Positions 35,556 to 44,926 of a stretch of 64,000 nt of DNA are shown one piece after another (position 1 is the first letter of the stretch; every line of letters starts with the position of its first letter). The stretch spans positions 496,001 through 560,000 of the forward strand of contig JAHHHY010000002.1 of assembly GCA_019359125.1 (NCBI GenBank). Reading direction: 5' to 3'. Both the position numbers and the translations under genes were made by a program. The notes beneath the pieces were generated by a model. It searched no databases, had not been told where the DNA came from, and worked only from the letters and a program-made list of their open reading frames with translations. Source of the stretch: Pleurocapsa minor GSE-CHR-MK 17-07R. Lineage in GTDB: Bacteria > Chloroflexota > Anaerolineae > Aggregatilineales > Phototrophicaceae.

Positions 35556-36755
35556 CTGCCCGTCACAGTGCTGTCGGGTTTCCTCGGCGCTGGTAAAACA
35601 ACGCTGCTCAATCACATCCTGCATAACCGGGAAGGTCTGCGTGTCGCGCTTATCGTCAACGATATGAGCGAGATCAACGTGGATGCCCGGCTTGTGCGGG
35701 ATGCTGATGTTTCTCTCAGCCGTACCGACGAACAACTGATTGAAATGACCAACGGGTGCATCTGCTGCACACTGCGTGAAGACCTGCTGGTTGAAATTGA
35801 CCTCCTGGCGCGCGCGGGCCGTTTCGACTATCTGCTGATTGAATCATCAGGTATTTCAGAGCCGCTGCCTGTCGCCGAGACGTTCACGTTCGAGAGCGAA
35901 GAAGGCGGCACGCTGGCCGATATCGCGGCGCTGGACACGATGGTGACGGTCATCGACGCGCTCAATTTTCCGCGTGACTACCGCTCGTCAGAAGACCTGG
36001 GCGAACGGCTGGATGAGGTGGATGAGGAAGATCAGCGCACGATCGCGGAACTGCTGGTCGATCAGGTTGAATTTGCCGATGTGCTGATCATCAACAAGAT
36101 CGACCTGGTGCCTGCTGCCCATGTGGACCGGCTGGAGGCGCTGCTGCGTCGGCTGAATCCGCGCGCACGCATCCTGAGGGTGACGCGGGGCGGGGTCGCG
36201 CTGGCGGATATCCTCAACACCGGCCTGTTTGACTTCAATAACGCCGCGCAGGATCCGGCGTGGCTGCGCGAGGCCCGCGGTGAGCACGTGCCCGAAACCG
36301 AAGAATACGGCATCTCCAGCTTTGTCTATCGCGCCCGTCGGCCGTTTCACCCGGGCCGGCTGATGGATGCCCTGGAAAGCGATGCACTGGACTGCGTGGT
36401 GCGCTCCAAAGGGCTGATTTGGCTGGCGACGCGCTTTAATGACGCAGGCGAATGGTCGCAGGCCGGGCAGGTCGTCAGCCTGACCAGCGGTGGACAATGG
36501 TGGTCGGCGTCGCCGCGTAGCGAATGGCCGCAGGATGCCACGCTGCTGACGGAGATCGAATCGGTCATGGACGGCGAATTTGGCGACAGGCGGCAGGAAC
36601 TGGTCGTCATCGGCGAGCACATGGATCATCAGGCGGTGCGCGCCGCGCTGGATGCCTGCCTGCTGACGGATGCCGAGTTAGCGCGCGGACCACGCGCATG
36701 GCGCCGCCTGCGCGACCCGTTCGCTGCCGCCTGGGACGCTGGCGCGGAAGGGTAA
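35556..36755 (+). CDS. COG0523/CobW-family GTPase (zinc metallochaperone type), start unclear
   Basis: About 399 residues. It has a G1 loop [11 protein letters not shown], the metal-binding GCICCTLR (CxCC) of COG0523, IINKID (G4) and a CobW C-terminal domain. Zur-controlled members such as YciC and ZigA deliver zinc under starvation. The frame is open upstream with no ATG, GTG or TTG between the rpmB stop and the first strand LPVTVLSG. The coordinate given is a CTG at 35556. A GTG at 35568 would cut the first strand, and an ATG at 35271 would add 95 residues read out of frame through rpmB. The true start, a frameshift, or a sequencing error is unresolved. Confidence 0.82.
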   Translation: MPVTVLSGFLGAGKTTLLNHILHNREGLRVALIVNDMSEINVDARLVRDADVSLSRTDEQLIEMTNGCICCTLREDLLVEIDLLARAGRFDYLLIESSGISEPLPVAETFTFESEEGGTLADIAALDTMVTVIDALNFPRDYRSSEDLGERLDEVDEEDQRTIAELLVDQVEFADVLIINKIDLVPAAHVDRLEALLRRLNPRARILRVTRGGVALADILNTGLFDFNNAAQDPAWLREARGEHVPETEEYGISSFVYRARRPFHPGRLMDALESDALDCVVRSKGLIWLATRFNDAGEWSQAGQVVSLTSGGQWWSASPRSEWPQDATLLTEIESVMDGEFGDRRQELVVIGEHMDHQAVRAALDACLLTDAELARGPRAWRRLRDPFAAAWDAGAEG

Positions 36756-36756
36756 A

Positions 36757-36804
36757 CACAAAGGGGTGGGCACTGTGATTGCAGGCGCACCCCTTTTGTT
36801 TTTC
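36757..36804. terminator. Bidirectional intrinsic terminator
   Basis: AAAGGGGTG (36760-36768) pairs with CACCCCTTT (36788-36796), followed by TGTTTTTC. It separates the zinc operon from the convergent DNA polymerase gene. Confidence 0.75.
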
Positions 36805-36820
36805 GTGACTACTCAGTCGC

Positions 36821-39667
36821 TTACAGCGCGACGTCTTCCATCTCGCGCCAGTTCTGGCCGATGCTGGCATTCGTCTTCAGCGGGACCGTCAGGTCTGCGG
36901 CGGACTCCATCACCCGCACGACCAGCGCGGCCGTGTCGTGCGCGGCTGCATCCGGCGTCTCGACCACCAGTTCGTCGTGCACCTGAAGCAAAATGCGCGC
37001 ACCCGTGCCCGCCTTGCGCAGCTCGTCATGCAGCGTGATCATTGCCCGCTTGATGATGTCGGCGGCCGTGCCCTGAATCGGCATATTGATCGCTTCGCGC
37101 TCGGCGGCCTGCTTGAGCTGGCGATTGCCGGAACCCTGTAATGCGGGGAAGGTGCGCCGACGCCCGAACAGCGTGCACAGGTAGCCATTTTCCCCGGACG
37201 CAAGCTGCTTGGCGCGCGTGAGATACTGCTTCACTTTGGGCAGGCGCGCGAAGTATTCGTTGATGAAGGCATCGGCTTCATGCAGCGTCAGGTCGCTGTC
37301 ACGCGACAGCCGGAACGCGCCCATGCCGTACAGGATGCCGAAATTGACGCGCTTGGCGAAGCTGCGCTGTTCTTTGGTGACCTGCTCAATCGGGATGCGG
37401 TTGACCAGCGCGGCGGTGGCGGCGTGGATATCCTGCCCCTGATGGAAGGCTTCCAGCAGCGTGGGCTCCTGGGTGATGTGCGCCATGATGCGCAGCTCCA
37501 CCTGGCTGTAGTCGACCGAGAGCAGCTTCCAGCCCTCCTGCGCGATGAAGGCGCCGCGCACCTCGCGGCCGGTTTCCGTGCGGATGGGGATGTTTTGCAG
37601 GTTCGGATTGCTGCTGCTCATGCGGCCGGTGCTGGTGCCGGTCTGGTTGAAGCTGGTGTGCAGGCGGCCCGTGCGCGGGTGTATCAGCGCGGGCAGGGCA
37701 TCGACATACGTGCCTTTCAGCTTGCTCAGCTCGCGGAAATTGAGAATTTTGTCGATGATGGCGTGGTCACCGCGCAGGTCTTCCAGCACATCGGCGGCTG
37801 TCGAGAAACCGTGCGTGGTCTTGCGGATGCCTTCGGCCTTCAGGCCCAGCACACCAAACAGGATGTCATTGAGCTGTTTCGGGCTGTTGATGTTGAAGGG
37901 CCCGCCGGCCATGCCGTGAATTTCGGTCTCAAGGTCGGCCAGCATGACCTGCAATCTGCCGCTCATCTCTTTCAGGAAGGCAGTATCCAGCAGCACGCCG
38001 GTCTGCTCCATCGCCATCAGCACGGGCAGCAGCGGCATTTCCAGCGTTTCCAGCACGTCGATGACGGTGGGCGCGGGCTCCTCCCACAACGGGTCCTGCG
38101 CGGGCGACTGCGCCGCAAGTTCTTTCAGGTCGGCATCCAGCTTTTTCGTCAGCAGCCAGGTGCATACTGCGTCCGCGCCGGCATAGGGCGCGGCTGTCTC
38201 AATCGGCACCTCGGCCATCGAAATCTGGTTTTTGCCCTTGCCGATCAGTTCGCTGATTTCGGTCATCATGACGTGCAGATCGCGCGCTGCCAGCTTCTTC
38301 AGGCCCAGATAGCTACTCAGCGGGTCGCGCACCCACTCCATCACCATTGTGTCATAGGTGATCGGGGTGATGCTCAGGCCGTGCTGTTCCAGCAGCAGCG
38401 CGTCGTAATTGGCATTGTGCGCCACCTTTGGGATGGCCGGGTCCGTCAGGGCAGGGCGCAGCGCCGCAAACACGACTTCGATGGGAAGCTGTGTCCCCTC
38501 GCGATGGCCAACGGGTACGTACCAGCCGTGTTCGCCATCGACCGAAAATGACAGCCCGACGAGATCGTCGAGCATCGGGTCGATGCCGGTGGCCTCGGTG
38601 TCGACGGCGATCAGCGTTGCCTTCGCCAGCGCGTCGGCGAGCGCATCCAGACCGGCCAGATCCTGCACAATCGTGGTCGGATACAGCGCGGGCGTCGCGA
38701 CCGGCTCCGGCGCAGCGACCGACTCGCCAAACATCGACATCTGGGCAGGCCCGCTGCCTGACCTGGACGCGCTGGTTGAGGGTGATGCCGTCCCGGTCAT
38801 CTTGTCGAGGGTCTTCAGCAGGCTGGTGAATTCCAGCGTGCGGAACAGCGCTTCCAGCCCCTCGCGCTCGACTGGCTTCAGCGCGCAGGCCTCCAGCGAG
38901 AACTCAAACTCAACATCGCGCAGGATGGTGGCCAGGCGTTTGCTGATGTCGGCCATCTCGCGGCCAGCCTCCAGCTTTTTGCGCGTGCCCTCTTTAATCT
39001 CGGCCAGATGCGCGTAGATGCCCTCGACGGTGCCGTACTGCTGAAGCAGCGTCGTCGCGCCTTTGCGGCCGATGCCGGACACGCCGGGGATATTGTCGCT
39101 GGTATCGCCTTCCAGCGCCTTCAGGTCGATCAACTGGAGCGGATCCAGCTCGTACTTGGCGCGGAACTTCGCCGTGTCATACAGCTCGTCGGGCACACCG
39201 GCCATCGGGATATACAGGCGCACGCGGGTATGCTCATCAAGAAGCTGAAGCAGGTCGCGGTCGCCCGAAAAGACGATGCTTTCCGCGCCCTGTTCGGCGG
39301 CGATGCGGGTGGCTGTGCCGATCAGGTCGTCGGCCTCGTGATTGGGCTTCATCATCAGCGGGATGCCGAAGGCGCGCACGATGTCGAGCAGGTAAGGAAG
39401 CTGGACTTCAAAGTCTTCGGGGGTGGCTTCGCGATGGGCTTTGTAGGCCGGATAGTACTCGTCGCGGCCGCTCAGGCCTTCGTCAAAGGCGACGGCCATA
39501 TACACGGGGCGCTCTTTTTCCAGCACATCGATGATCGTGCGCGTGAAGCCGTAAATCGCGCTGGTGATGATGCCGGTGCTGGTCTTGAGCGGTCTGCCGT
39601 TGTTGGCGAAATAATGCCGGTAGGCCAATGCGTGGCCATCGAGGACATAGAAAAGTGGTCGCGCCAT
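36821..39667 (-). CDS. polA: DNA polymerase I
   Basis: The 948-residue protein has three domains. The 5'-3' exonuclease occupies about 1-290 (FYVLDGHALAYR, SGDRDLLQLL, LKALEGDTSDNIPGVSGIG). The 3'-5' exonuclease occupies about 340-530 and keeps the acidic motifs VDTEATG, HNANYDALLLE and YAGADAVCTW, so proofreading is likely active. The polymerase has motif A DYSQVELRIMAHI, motif B RSFAKRVNFGILYG and motif C QVHDELVVE. It fills gaps in repair and Okazaki fragment processing. Confidence 0.96.
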   Translation of the reverse strand: MARPLFYVLDGHALAYRHYFANNGRPLKTSTGIITSAIYGFTRTIIDVLEKERPVYMAVAFDEGLSGRDEYYPAYKAHREATPEDFEVQLPYLLDIVRAFGIPLMMKPNHEADDLIGTATRIAAEQGAESIVFSGDRDLLQLLDEHTRVRLYIPMAGVPDELYDTAKFRAKYELDPLQLIDLKALEGDTSDNIPGVSGIGRKGATTLLQQYGTVEGIYAHLAEIKEGTRKKLEAGREMADISKRLATILRDVEFEFSLEACALKPVEREGLEALFRTLEFTSLLKTLDKMTGTASPSTSASRSGSGPAQMSMFGESVAAPEPVATPALYPTTIVQDLAGLDALADALAKATLIAVDTEATGIDPMLDDLVGLSFSVDGEHGWYVPVGHREGTQLPIEVVFAALRPALTDPAIPKVAHNANYDALLLEQHGLSITPITYDTMVMEWVRDPLSSYLGLKKLAARDLHVMMTEISELIGKGKNQISMAEVPIETAAPYAGADAVCTWLLTKKLDADLKELAAQSPAQDPLWEEPAPTVIDVLETLEMPLLPVLMAMEQTGVLLDTAFLKEMSGRLQVMLADLETEIHGMAGGPFNINSPKQLNDILFGVLGLKAEGIRKTTHGFSTAADVLEDLRGDHAIIDKILNFRELSKLKGTYVDALPALIHPRTGRLHTSFNQTGTSTGRMSSSNPNLQNIPIRTETGREVRGAFIAQEGWKLLSVDYSQVELRIMAHITQEPTLLEAFHQGQDIHAATAALVNRIPIEQVTKEQRSFAKRVNFGILYGMGAFRLSRDSDLTLHEADAFINEYFARLPKVKQYLTRAKQLASGENGYLCTLFGRRRTFPALQGSGNRQLKQAAEREAINMPIQGTAADIIKRAMITLHDELRKAGTGARILLQVHDELVVETPDAAAHDTAALVVRVMESAADLTVPLKTNASIGQNWREMEDVAL

Positions 39668-39773
39668 GTTTGCCTGCCTGAGAAGTAGACCGCCGGAAGC
39701 TGCTCAATCCGGCGGTTTTCTGCGAACATGTGAGCGATTATAACCCGAAAAACGGGGGCGTGCGCGCTTTGGT

Positions 39774-42620
39774 TTACATGCGCTCCAGGCTGACGAGCTG
39801 GCGAATTTCTTCTTCGTCCAGCGGCCGCCCGGGGGTGACGACCACGTAGCTGCTGGCCCACAGGCTGTCTGGTGCGATCGACTTGTTCTGGGCGTGGGCG
39901 ATATGGGCGGCGCGCTGCTTCAGGTCGCGGGCGACGCGGTAGGGCGGTTCATCGCCGGGGACATCGGCCAGCACATACACGTACTCGTCGTTGGCGCGAA
40001 TCTCGCGCACATTCCACAGCTGCTCGCGCAGCTGCACCTTCAGGCCGCTGCGGATGGCCTGGGCGGTCGGCCTGGGCAGCGTGGCCGTCGGCTCGCGCAG
40101 CACCCACACAAACGCCAGCGGCGTGCGGTCGATGCGCTCGTCCAGCTCGTAATGCCCTGTCTGGCTGACCTGCATTGTGCCATCGTCGGCCACCACAGCC
40201 AGCTGACCCTGTTCTTCAATCAGGTTGTCGTCTTCGTCATAAGCCGGTTCTGCCACGTCGGGCACGGCCTTCAGCGCGTTCAGCAGCCGGTCGGACTGCT
40301 GGCGGATGGCAGTCAGGCGGGTGCTGCCGGAGATGATGATCGTCAGCGACATATCATCGACGGTACGGCGGCCGTAGATCAGATAGCGTTTGCCGGTCGA
40401 ATCCAGGTCGCCATAGCGCACGCTGACGCCAGTGGCCGGGGCATCCCAGCGATGATTCAGTCCGTCCGCCAGCTCGAGCAGTTCTTCGCGCGGCATGCGG
40501 CCCGCGTAGGCGACGATCTGGTTGTCGCGCGTGATCAGTGTGGCATCGGCGGCCATCTCCAGCGAGGCGGTCGTCAGGCTGAGCGCAAGCTGGGCGATAT
40601 ACGGATCATCGATATGGGTGGTTTCGATTTCCGGCTCGGCGGGCGGGGCTTCAACCTCGTAGGCGGCCATGCGGTCGAATTCGGTGTCATAACCGGGGAT
40701 GCGCGGCGGCTCGGCCATGACGGGCTCGGCCGCGGCAGGGACTTCTTCCGGCATAACAGCCGGTGCGGCCACTTCGGGCGTATGTTCTTCGGGCAGGTCT
40801 TCCCAGGCCAGGGTGGGCGCGGCTTCTTCTTCCCATACATCGGCCTGGTCTTCAGGCAGCTCGGCGGGCGGCGCATCGTCCCACGAGACGAGGGTTTCCT
40901 GCAGCGAGACATCGACAAACGGCGCCTGTGACGAATTCGGCAGGGTGGTCTGCGCGTACCCGTCCACATCTTCGGGGCGGGCGTCCATTTCTTCCAGCAG
41001 CTCATCGAAATCGCCCGGCAGTTCGTCGTGCATCGTCGGCTGTTCGGCGGTGACTTCGCCAACGCCAGGCTGATGCGGCATGGTGACATCGGCGGCTGGC
41101 GCTTCGGGCAGCGTATCGGGCTGTTCGCGCTTTGCGATGCGTTCGCTCAGCGAGCCTTTCTGCCTGATTTCTTCCTCGCGCACCCACGAGGGCAGCGGCT
41201 GGACATTCGGCTTGTGGTCGGGAAGCTGGGCTTCGATGCTGTCGAGCAGGTCACTGATCGAGAAGGTCTCGGACGGCTGGCTGGGGTCGAGCGCGGTTTC
41301 CAGAATCACGCGCGCGGGCGTGGATTCTGTCGGCGTGGCCGAGAAGTTCAGGCTGTCGAAGTCGTATTCTTCTTTGGACGGCACACCAGTTGACGAAATA
41401 CCGAGGTCGGCTTCCAGCTCATTCAGGAAGTCGTCCGTATCGTCACCCGGCCTGGGGCGCCCGGCATGCTGATCGAGCAGCGCATCCAGTTCTTCGTCGG
41501 TGACAGCCTCGCCGCGCAGGATCGACAGCACATTCTTGAATCCGCTGTCGTTGATGCCGGTGATCAGGTCGCCGACGGTGCCGCTGTCTTCAAACGACGG
41601 CATCGGCGGCTCATCGGCGGCCATGCGTTCAGACGGCGTTTCTTCTGGATATTCGGGCAGGTCTTCTGGCGTGACGGCTTTCAACTGGTCGGTCGAGCGT
41701 TTGCGCTCGATCTGTTCCACCAGCGAGTCCATGCCGGAGGCCAGGGTAAATTCGAGGAACTGCTGGCGCGCGGGCAGCGGTTCCTGGGGCTTTTCACTGC
41801 GCAGCGAATCCAGCATGTCATCGAAGGTGTTGCGCTGGCGGGCCTGGGTGCTCTCCGGATCGATGCTGTTCAGGACATCGTTGAATTCATCGGCGGCGGC
41901 CTGTGCGTCGTATTCTTCTTCCGGCGCGCTGTCAAACAGGTCGACCGACGGATCACCCGCCCAGCTTGTCAGGTCAGCGAATAATGCAGTCGGGTCGACG
42001 GATACGCCAGGCGATTCGAGCGTGGCGCGGGTGTCGGGAAATGCAAAGTCACCAAAGGCATCCGGCTCGTCATCGTCATCAGGATTGGCGGGGAAAGGCG
42101 CCAGCGGCACGCCAAAATCCGGCTCAGGAAAGTTGCTCTGTTCGCGGGTTTTGGGCAGCACGTCGGTTTTGCCGGCTTCCGGCGCTGTCGGCACAATGCG
42201 CGTCAGCAGGCCGGTCATTTCTTCTTCCGGTTCCGGCGATGGAGGGGGCGTCAGGGTGCCCGTGCGCCGCACCGTGACGATATTGTCGATCAGGGGAATC
42301 AGGTCACGGGCCGAGAAACGCGATTCCACAGCGCCCTGCAATCCCAGCGCGCTCTGCACCGACTCTGCCACCATCGGGGTGGCGATGATCGGGATATTCG
42401 CCTGGGTATCGCGCAGCAGCACCACGATTTCGTCGCCCGATGCGGACGGCATCTCGAAATCGACGACGGCGATATCCTGTGGATGAGACGCCAGGTACTC
42501 TACCGCTGAATCCACCGATACAAACGGATGCACGTCAAACCGTTTGGTGCGCTCAAGCGCCTGCTTGACGGTGACCGCGAAAGACAGCTGTCGGTGAATG
42601 AGCAGTATGGTTGTTGACAT
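39774..42620 (-). CDS. Receiver-like / acidic linker / roadblock-like / degenerate Y1-transposase-like protein
   Basis: The protein has 948 residues. Residues 1-120 look like a receiver (TILLIHRQLSFAVTV, DIAVVDFEMPSASGDE), though the acid pair at the first strand is missing. Residues about 130-670 are long, acidic and low-complexity (rich in Glu, Asp, Pro), probably disordered. Residues 673-790 resemble a roadblock/LC7 or PAS-like unit (ATLITRDNQIVAYAGRMP). Residues 837-948 resemble an IS200/IS605 Y1 transposase: FVWVL strand, EYVYVLADVPGDEP where DHVHLLV is expected, VARDLKQRAAHI, and LWASSYVVVTPG. The HUH histidines are replaced by Tyr (880, 882). I infer an exapted, catalytically dead domain with a regulatory role. 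Confidence 0.72.
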   Translation of the reverse strand: MSTTILLIHRQLSFAVTVKQALERTKRFDVHPFVSVDSAVEYLASHPQDIAVVDFEMPSASGDEIVVLLRDTQANIPIIATPMVAESVQSALGLQGAVESRFSARDLIPLIDNIVTVRRTGTLTPPPSPEPEEEMTGLLTRIVPTAPEAGKTDVLPKTREQSNFPEPDFGVPLAPFPANPDDDDEPDAFGDFAFPDTRATLESPGVSVDPTALFADLTSWAGDPSVDLFDSAPEEEYDAQAAADEFNDVLNSIDPESTQARQRNTFDDMLDSLRSEKPQEPLPARQQFLEFTLASGMDSLVEQIERKRSTDQLKAVTPEDLPEYPEETPSERMAADEPPMPSFEDSGTVGDLITGINDSGFKNVLSILRGEAVTDEELDALLDQHAGRPRPGDDTDDFLNELEADLGISSTGVPSKEEYDFDSLNFSATPTESTPARVILETALDPSQPSETFSISDLLDSIEAQLPDHKPNVQPLPSWVREEEIRQKGSLSERIAKREQPDTLPEAPAADVTMPHQPGVGEVTAEQPTMHDELPGDFDELLEEMDARPEDVDGYAQTTLPNSSQAPFVDVSLQETLVSWDDAPPAELPEDQADVWEEEAAPTLAWEDLPEEHTPEVAAPAVMPEEVPAAAEPVMAEPPRIPGYDTEFDRMAAYEVEAPPAEPEIETTHIDDPYIAQLALSLTTASLEMAADATLITRDNQIVAYAGRMPREELLELADGLNHRWDAPATGVSVRYGDLDSTGKRYLIYGRRTVDDMSLTIIISGSTRLTAIRQQSDRLLNALKAVPDVAEPAYDEDDNLIEEQGQLAVVADDGTMQVSQTGHYELDERIDRTPLAFVWVLREPTATLPRPTAQAIRSGLKVQLREQLWNVREIRANDEYVYVLADVPGDEPPYRVARDLKQRAAHIAHAQNKSIAPDSLWASSYVVVTPGRPLDEEEIRQLVSLERM

Positions 42621-42674
42621 AACAGAATTATAACGCTCTCAGTCCATTCGGCAACTTCAGGCGCAGGGATGATG

Positions 42675-42706
42675 GACGGGGACCTGTGGCAGGCCCCCGC
42701 CCCGTC
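42675..42706 (-). terminator. Possible hairpin after the CARDB lipoprotein gene
   Basis: GACGGGG and CCCCGTC form a 7-bp stem with an 18-nt loop in the spacer after the lipoprotein stop. There is no U-run, so it is a weak terminator candidate. Confidence 0.35.
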
Positions 42707-42712
42707 TGACCC

Positions 42713-43915
42713 TTACGGATTGGCATTCACATTGACTTGCAGCGTGGCCATATTGTTGGCTTCGCTGATTTCGTTGATCTGGCTGAGCGAGTCGGTGCGG
42801 GCGATGACCGTGAACGTGCCCGCTGCCGAGAAGGCAAGATCGCCCGACAGGATGATGCTTTCGCCCGGCAGCAGGTTGGCGACCACGCCGATGGGGATGA
42901 CGATCCCGCTGCCCTGCACCTCAAGCGTGGTGGTGAACTGCGGCGCGGCCTGCGACTGCCCGGTATTGGTAATCGTGACCGAGAAGGTCGCGCTGACCGG
43001 GGTATTGCCCGCGCCCAGCGTGATCGGATTCGGCCCGATGATGCTGGTCACCACCAGGTCGGCCGGGCCGGGGGTGGCTGTGGCGGTCGGCGGTTGCGCC
43101 GTCAGCGTGAGCGTGTTGGTCGGCGGAATCAGCGTGAAAGTAGCCGTTGGCGGCACAGGAACCGGCGTCGATGGCGGCGCGATGATCGGGATGAGCGCGC
43201 AGTTGCCATACAGTGTCGTGAACGGCGCGTTGACCCAGCCCGTCTGAATGGCCGTCACGCGGATCTGCAGCCAGTCGTTGGCGGAGGTGCGGCCAGACAG
43301 CGGCACGACCGAACCGGCGGCCAGCACACTGATGACCGGGAAATTCGTGCCCGGGCCGCTGCGCACATTCAGGCCAATATTGACCAGCGCACGGCAGGTG
43401 GGGTCATTGGGATTGATCGTCGGGATGTTGGGCTGCTGTGCCTGGGTCGCGGTGACCTGCGCCTGCGTCTGGCGCACATTGATCGTGACGACGGCAGGCT
43501 CACTGGCCACATTGGCGCGATAGGCGGTGGCGGTAAGCTGCACCGAGCCAGCCGCATTGGGCGTAAATTCCAGCAGCGCGTTCAGGCTGCGGTTGCCATC
43601 CGGCGCTTCAGACTGCGCGCTGTCCACCACATTGCCATTCACGCTCAGCGTGATGCGCGTGATGCCAATGGTGTCGGTGGCGCTGACGCTGACCGGAATC
43701 GGCGAGCCGAGCGTGAATTCAGCATTATTGAGCGGCGACAGAATGCTGATGACCGGCTTCTGATTGGCCAGCTGCGTGGCAGTCGCATCGACCTGCTGTT
43801 GCAGCTCGCGCTGGGAGATCAGGTTGCAGGCCGACAGCAGCGATGCCATACACAGGATCAGCAGAATTGTGGTGACGCGGCTGAGGCGTCTTTTTGAAAG
43901 CTGTTTTGCCATCAT
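42713..43915 (-). CDS. Secreted lipoprotein with Ig-like, SH3b and CARDB modules
   Basis: About 400 residues. The lipoprotein signal ends in MASLLSAC, with lipid Cys near residue 30. A beta-sandwich follows (PVISILSPLNNAEFTLGSPI, cadherin/Ig-like), then a bacterial SH3 unit (GLNVRSGPGTNFPVISVL). After a Thr/Pro-rich linker comes a CARDB adhesion-like domain (ADLVVTSIIGPNPITLGAGN). I chose the ATG at 43915 over 43951 because AGGGAAGAACG precedes it. It is probably anchored on the outer face of the membrane and may bind cell wall or polysaccharide. Confidence 0.85.
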   Translation of the reverse strand: MMAKQLSKRRLSRVTTILLILCMASLLSACNLISQRELQQQVDATATQLANQKPVISILSPLNNAEFTLGSPIPVSVSATDTIGITRITLSVNGNVVDSAQSEAPDGNRSLNALLEFTPNAAGSVQLTATAYRANVASEPAVVTINVRQTQAQVTATQAQQPNIPTINPNDPTCRALVNIGLNVRSGPGTNFPVISVLAAGSVVPLSGRTSANDWLQIRVTAIQTGWVNAPFTTLYGNCALIPIIAPPSTPVPVPPTATFTLIPPTNTLTLTAQPPTATATPGPADLVVTSIIGPNPITLGAGNTPVSATFSVTITNTGQSQAAPQFTTTLEVQGSGIVIPIGVVANLLPGESIILSGDLAFSAAGTFTVIARTDSLSQINEISEANNMATLQVNVNANP

Positions 43916-44035
43916 CGTTCTTCCCTGAGTGTGGGCCTGCGTGCTGCACAATGGCTAGATTCTAGCATAGTGTTTCTGTAAGCGTGTAAAAGTAACCCTG
44001 TTTCAGGGGGCAGGCTGCCCGCCTGTCACGCGGGG

Positions 44036-44070
44036 AAAATAAAACGGGGCACAGTCTGCTGCGCCCCGCC
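44036..44070 (-). terminator. Intrinsic terminator after the V4R gene
   Basis: On the minus strand CGGGGC and GCCCCG form a stem, followed by GTTTTATTTT. It ends the V4R transcript 27 bp after its stop. Confidence 0.75.
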
Positions 44071-44096
44071 TGATGCCTCACTAGATGCTGAACCGT

Positions 44097-44729
44097 TTAC
44101 GGCTCCAGATTCTTCCAGATGATGTAGCGGCCCATGTCGTCACCCTTGCCAATGCAGGTCGACATATCCACGCGGAAATCGCGCCCGCCGGAGACCCATT
44201 TCAGGCCTTCCTGAAGCAGCCCCTGGCCCATATAGCAGACCGGCTTGTCCACTTTGCGGTTCCAGCACATCGGGCAGCGTTCCAGGGTGTAGATGATCTT
44301 GTCGGAGCCTTCTTCATAGACATTGGAGATCTGGTCGCTGAACTGGGTGAAGATGTGCGCCAGCGAGGGCACGCCCACACGCAGCTTGGCAGACAGCGGC
44401 AGCACGCGGAAGGCCAGGTCACCCACGCCCGCCAGCGCGCCAAACGAGCGCAGGCCGCCAGCGAAAATCGCACGACCGGCGCGCATCGCCAGGCCACGAC
44501 CGCCGCGCGCCCCGAACATGTCTTCAAGGGCCACGTTCAGCGCAGTGAAGTCGGCAAAGTCAAACTGCTTCTCAAGATTGTCGGGTGGCAGCTTGTCGAT
44601 GTAGTCCAACAGCTTGGCATGTGTCAGGATGGCATTCAACCCGTTACGCCCCATCACGTCTTCCATCGCTTCGATGGTCAGGCGGGCGAACTTATTCGGA
44701 TAATAATATCCGCTTTTCTCCGGTGGCAT
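44097..44729 (-). CDS. V4R (4-vinyl reductase-like) domain protein
   Basis: The 210-residue protein has an N-terminal helical part (YPNKFARLTIEAMEDVMGRNGL). The V4R region at about 95-205 has clustered cysteines: RCPMCWNRKVDKPVCYMGQGLLQEGL and STCIGKGDD. This pattern is shared with bacteriochlorophyll 4-vinyl reductase BchJ and with ligand-sensing V4R domains. No photosynthesis genes are nearby, so a small-molecule or metal-binding sensor role is more likely. The ATG at 44729 with GGAGG upstream is better than the GTG at 44753. Confidence 0.75.
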   Translation of the reverse strand: MPPEKSGYYYPNKFARLTIEAMEDVMGRNGLNAILTHAKLLDYIDKLPPDNLEKQFDFADFTALNVALEDMFGARGGRGLAMRAGRAIFAGGLRSFGALAGVGDLAFRVLPLSAKLRVGVPSLAHIFTQFSDQISNVYEEGSDKIIYTLERCPMCWNRKVDKPVCYMGQGLLQEGLKWVSGGRDFRVDMSTCIGKGDDMGRYIIWKNLEP

Positions 44730-44926
44730 CTGCCGGTTCCTCCAGTTGGTCACGCGGGCACGCGCCTGTCAGTTCAGGGACATCGAGCGCGTGTTTCATA
44801 AGGACGCTGAACTATGTCTGAGTATACGCTATATCGGGTTAGTTCCCAACTTAAGACTCTGCGCCATCAAGTGACCAGTTTTCAGGTGGCGGCAGCAGGC
44901 GCATGTGTCGGCGGGCAGCAGCAGGG

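Noticed and set aside
36821-42620. Two adjacent genes of exactly 948 residues, considered as a duplication
   Set aside because: One is DNA polymerase I and the other a receiver/linker protein with no sequence resemblance; the equal length is chance.
42675-42706. Strong terminator after the CARDB lipoprotein
   Set aside because: The stem is GC-rich but has a long loop and no U-run, so it is listed only as a weak hairpin.
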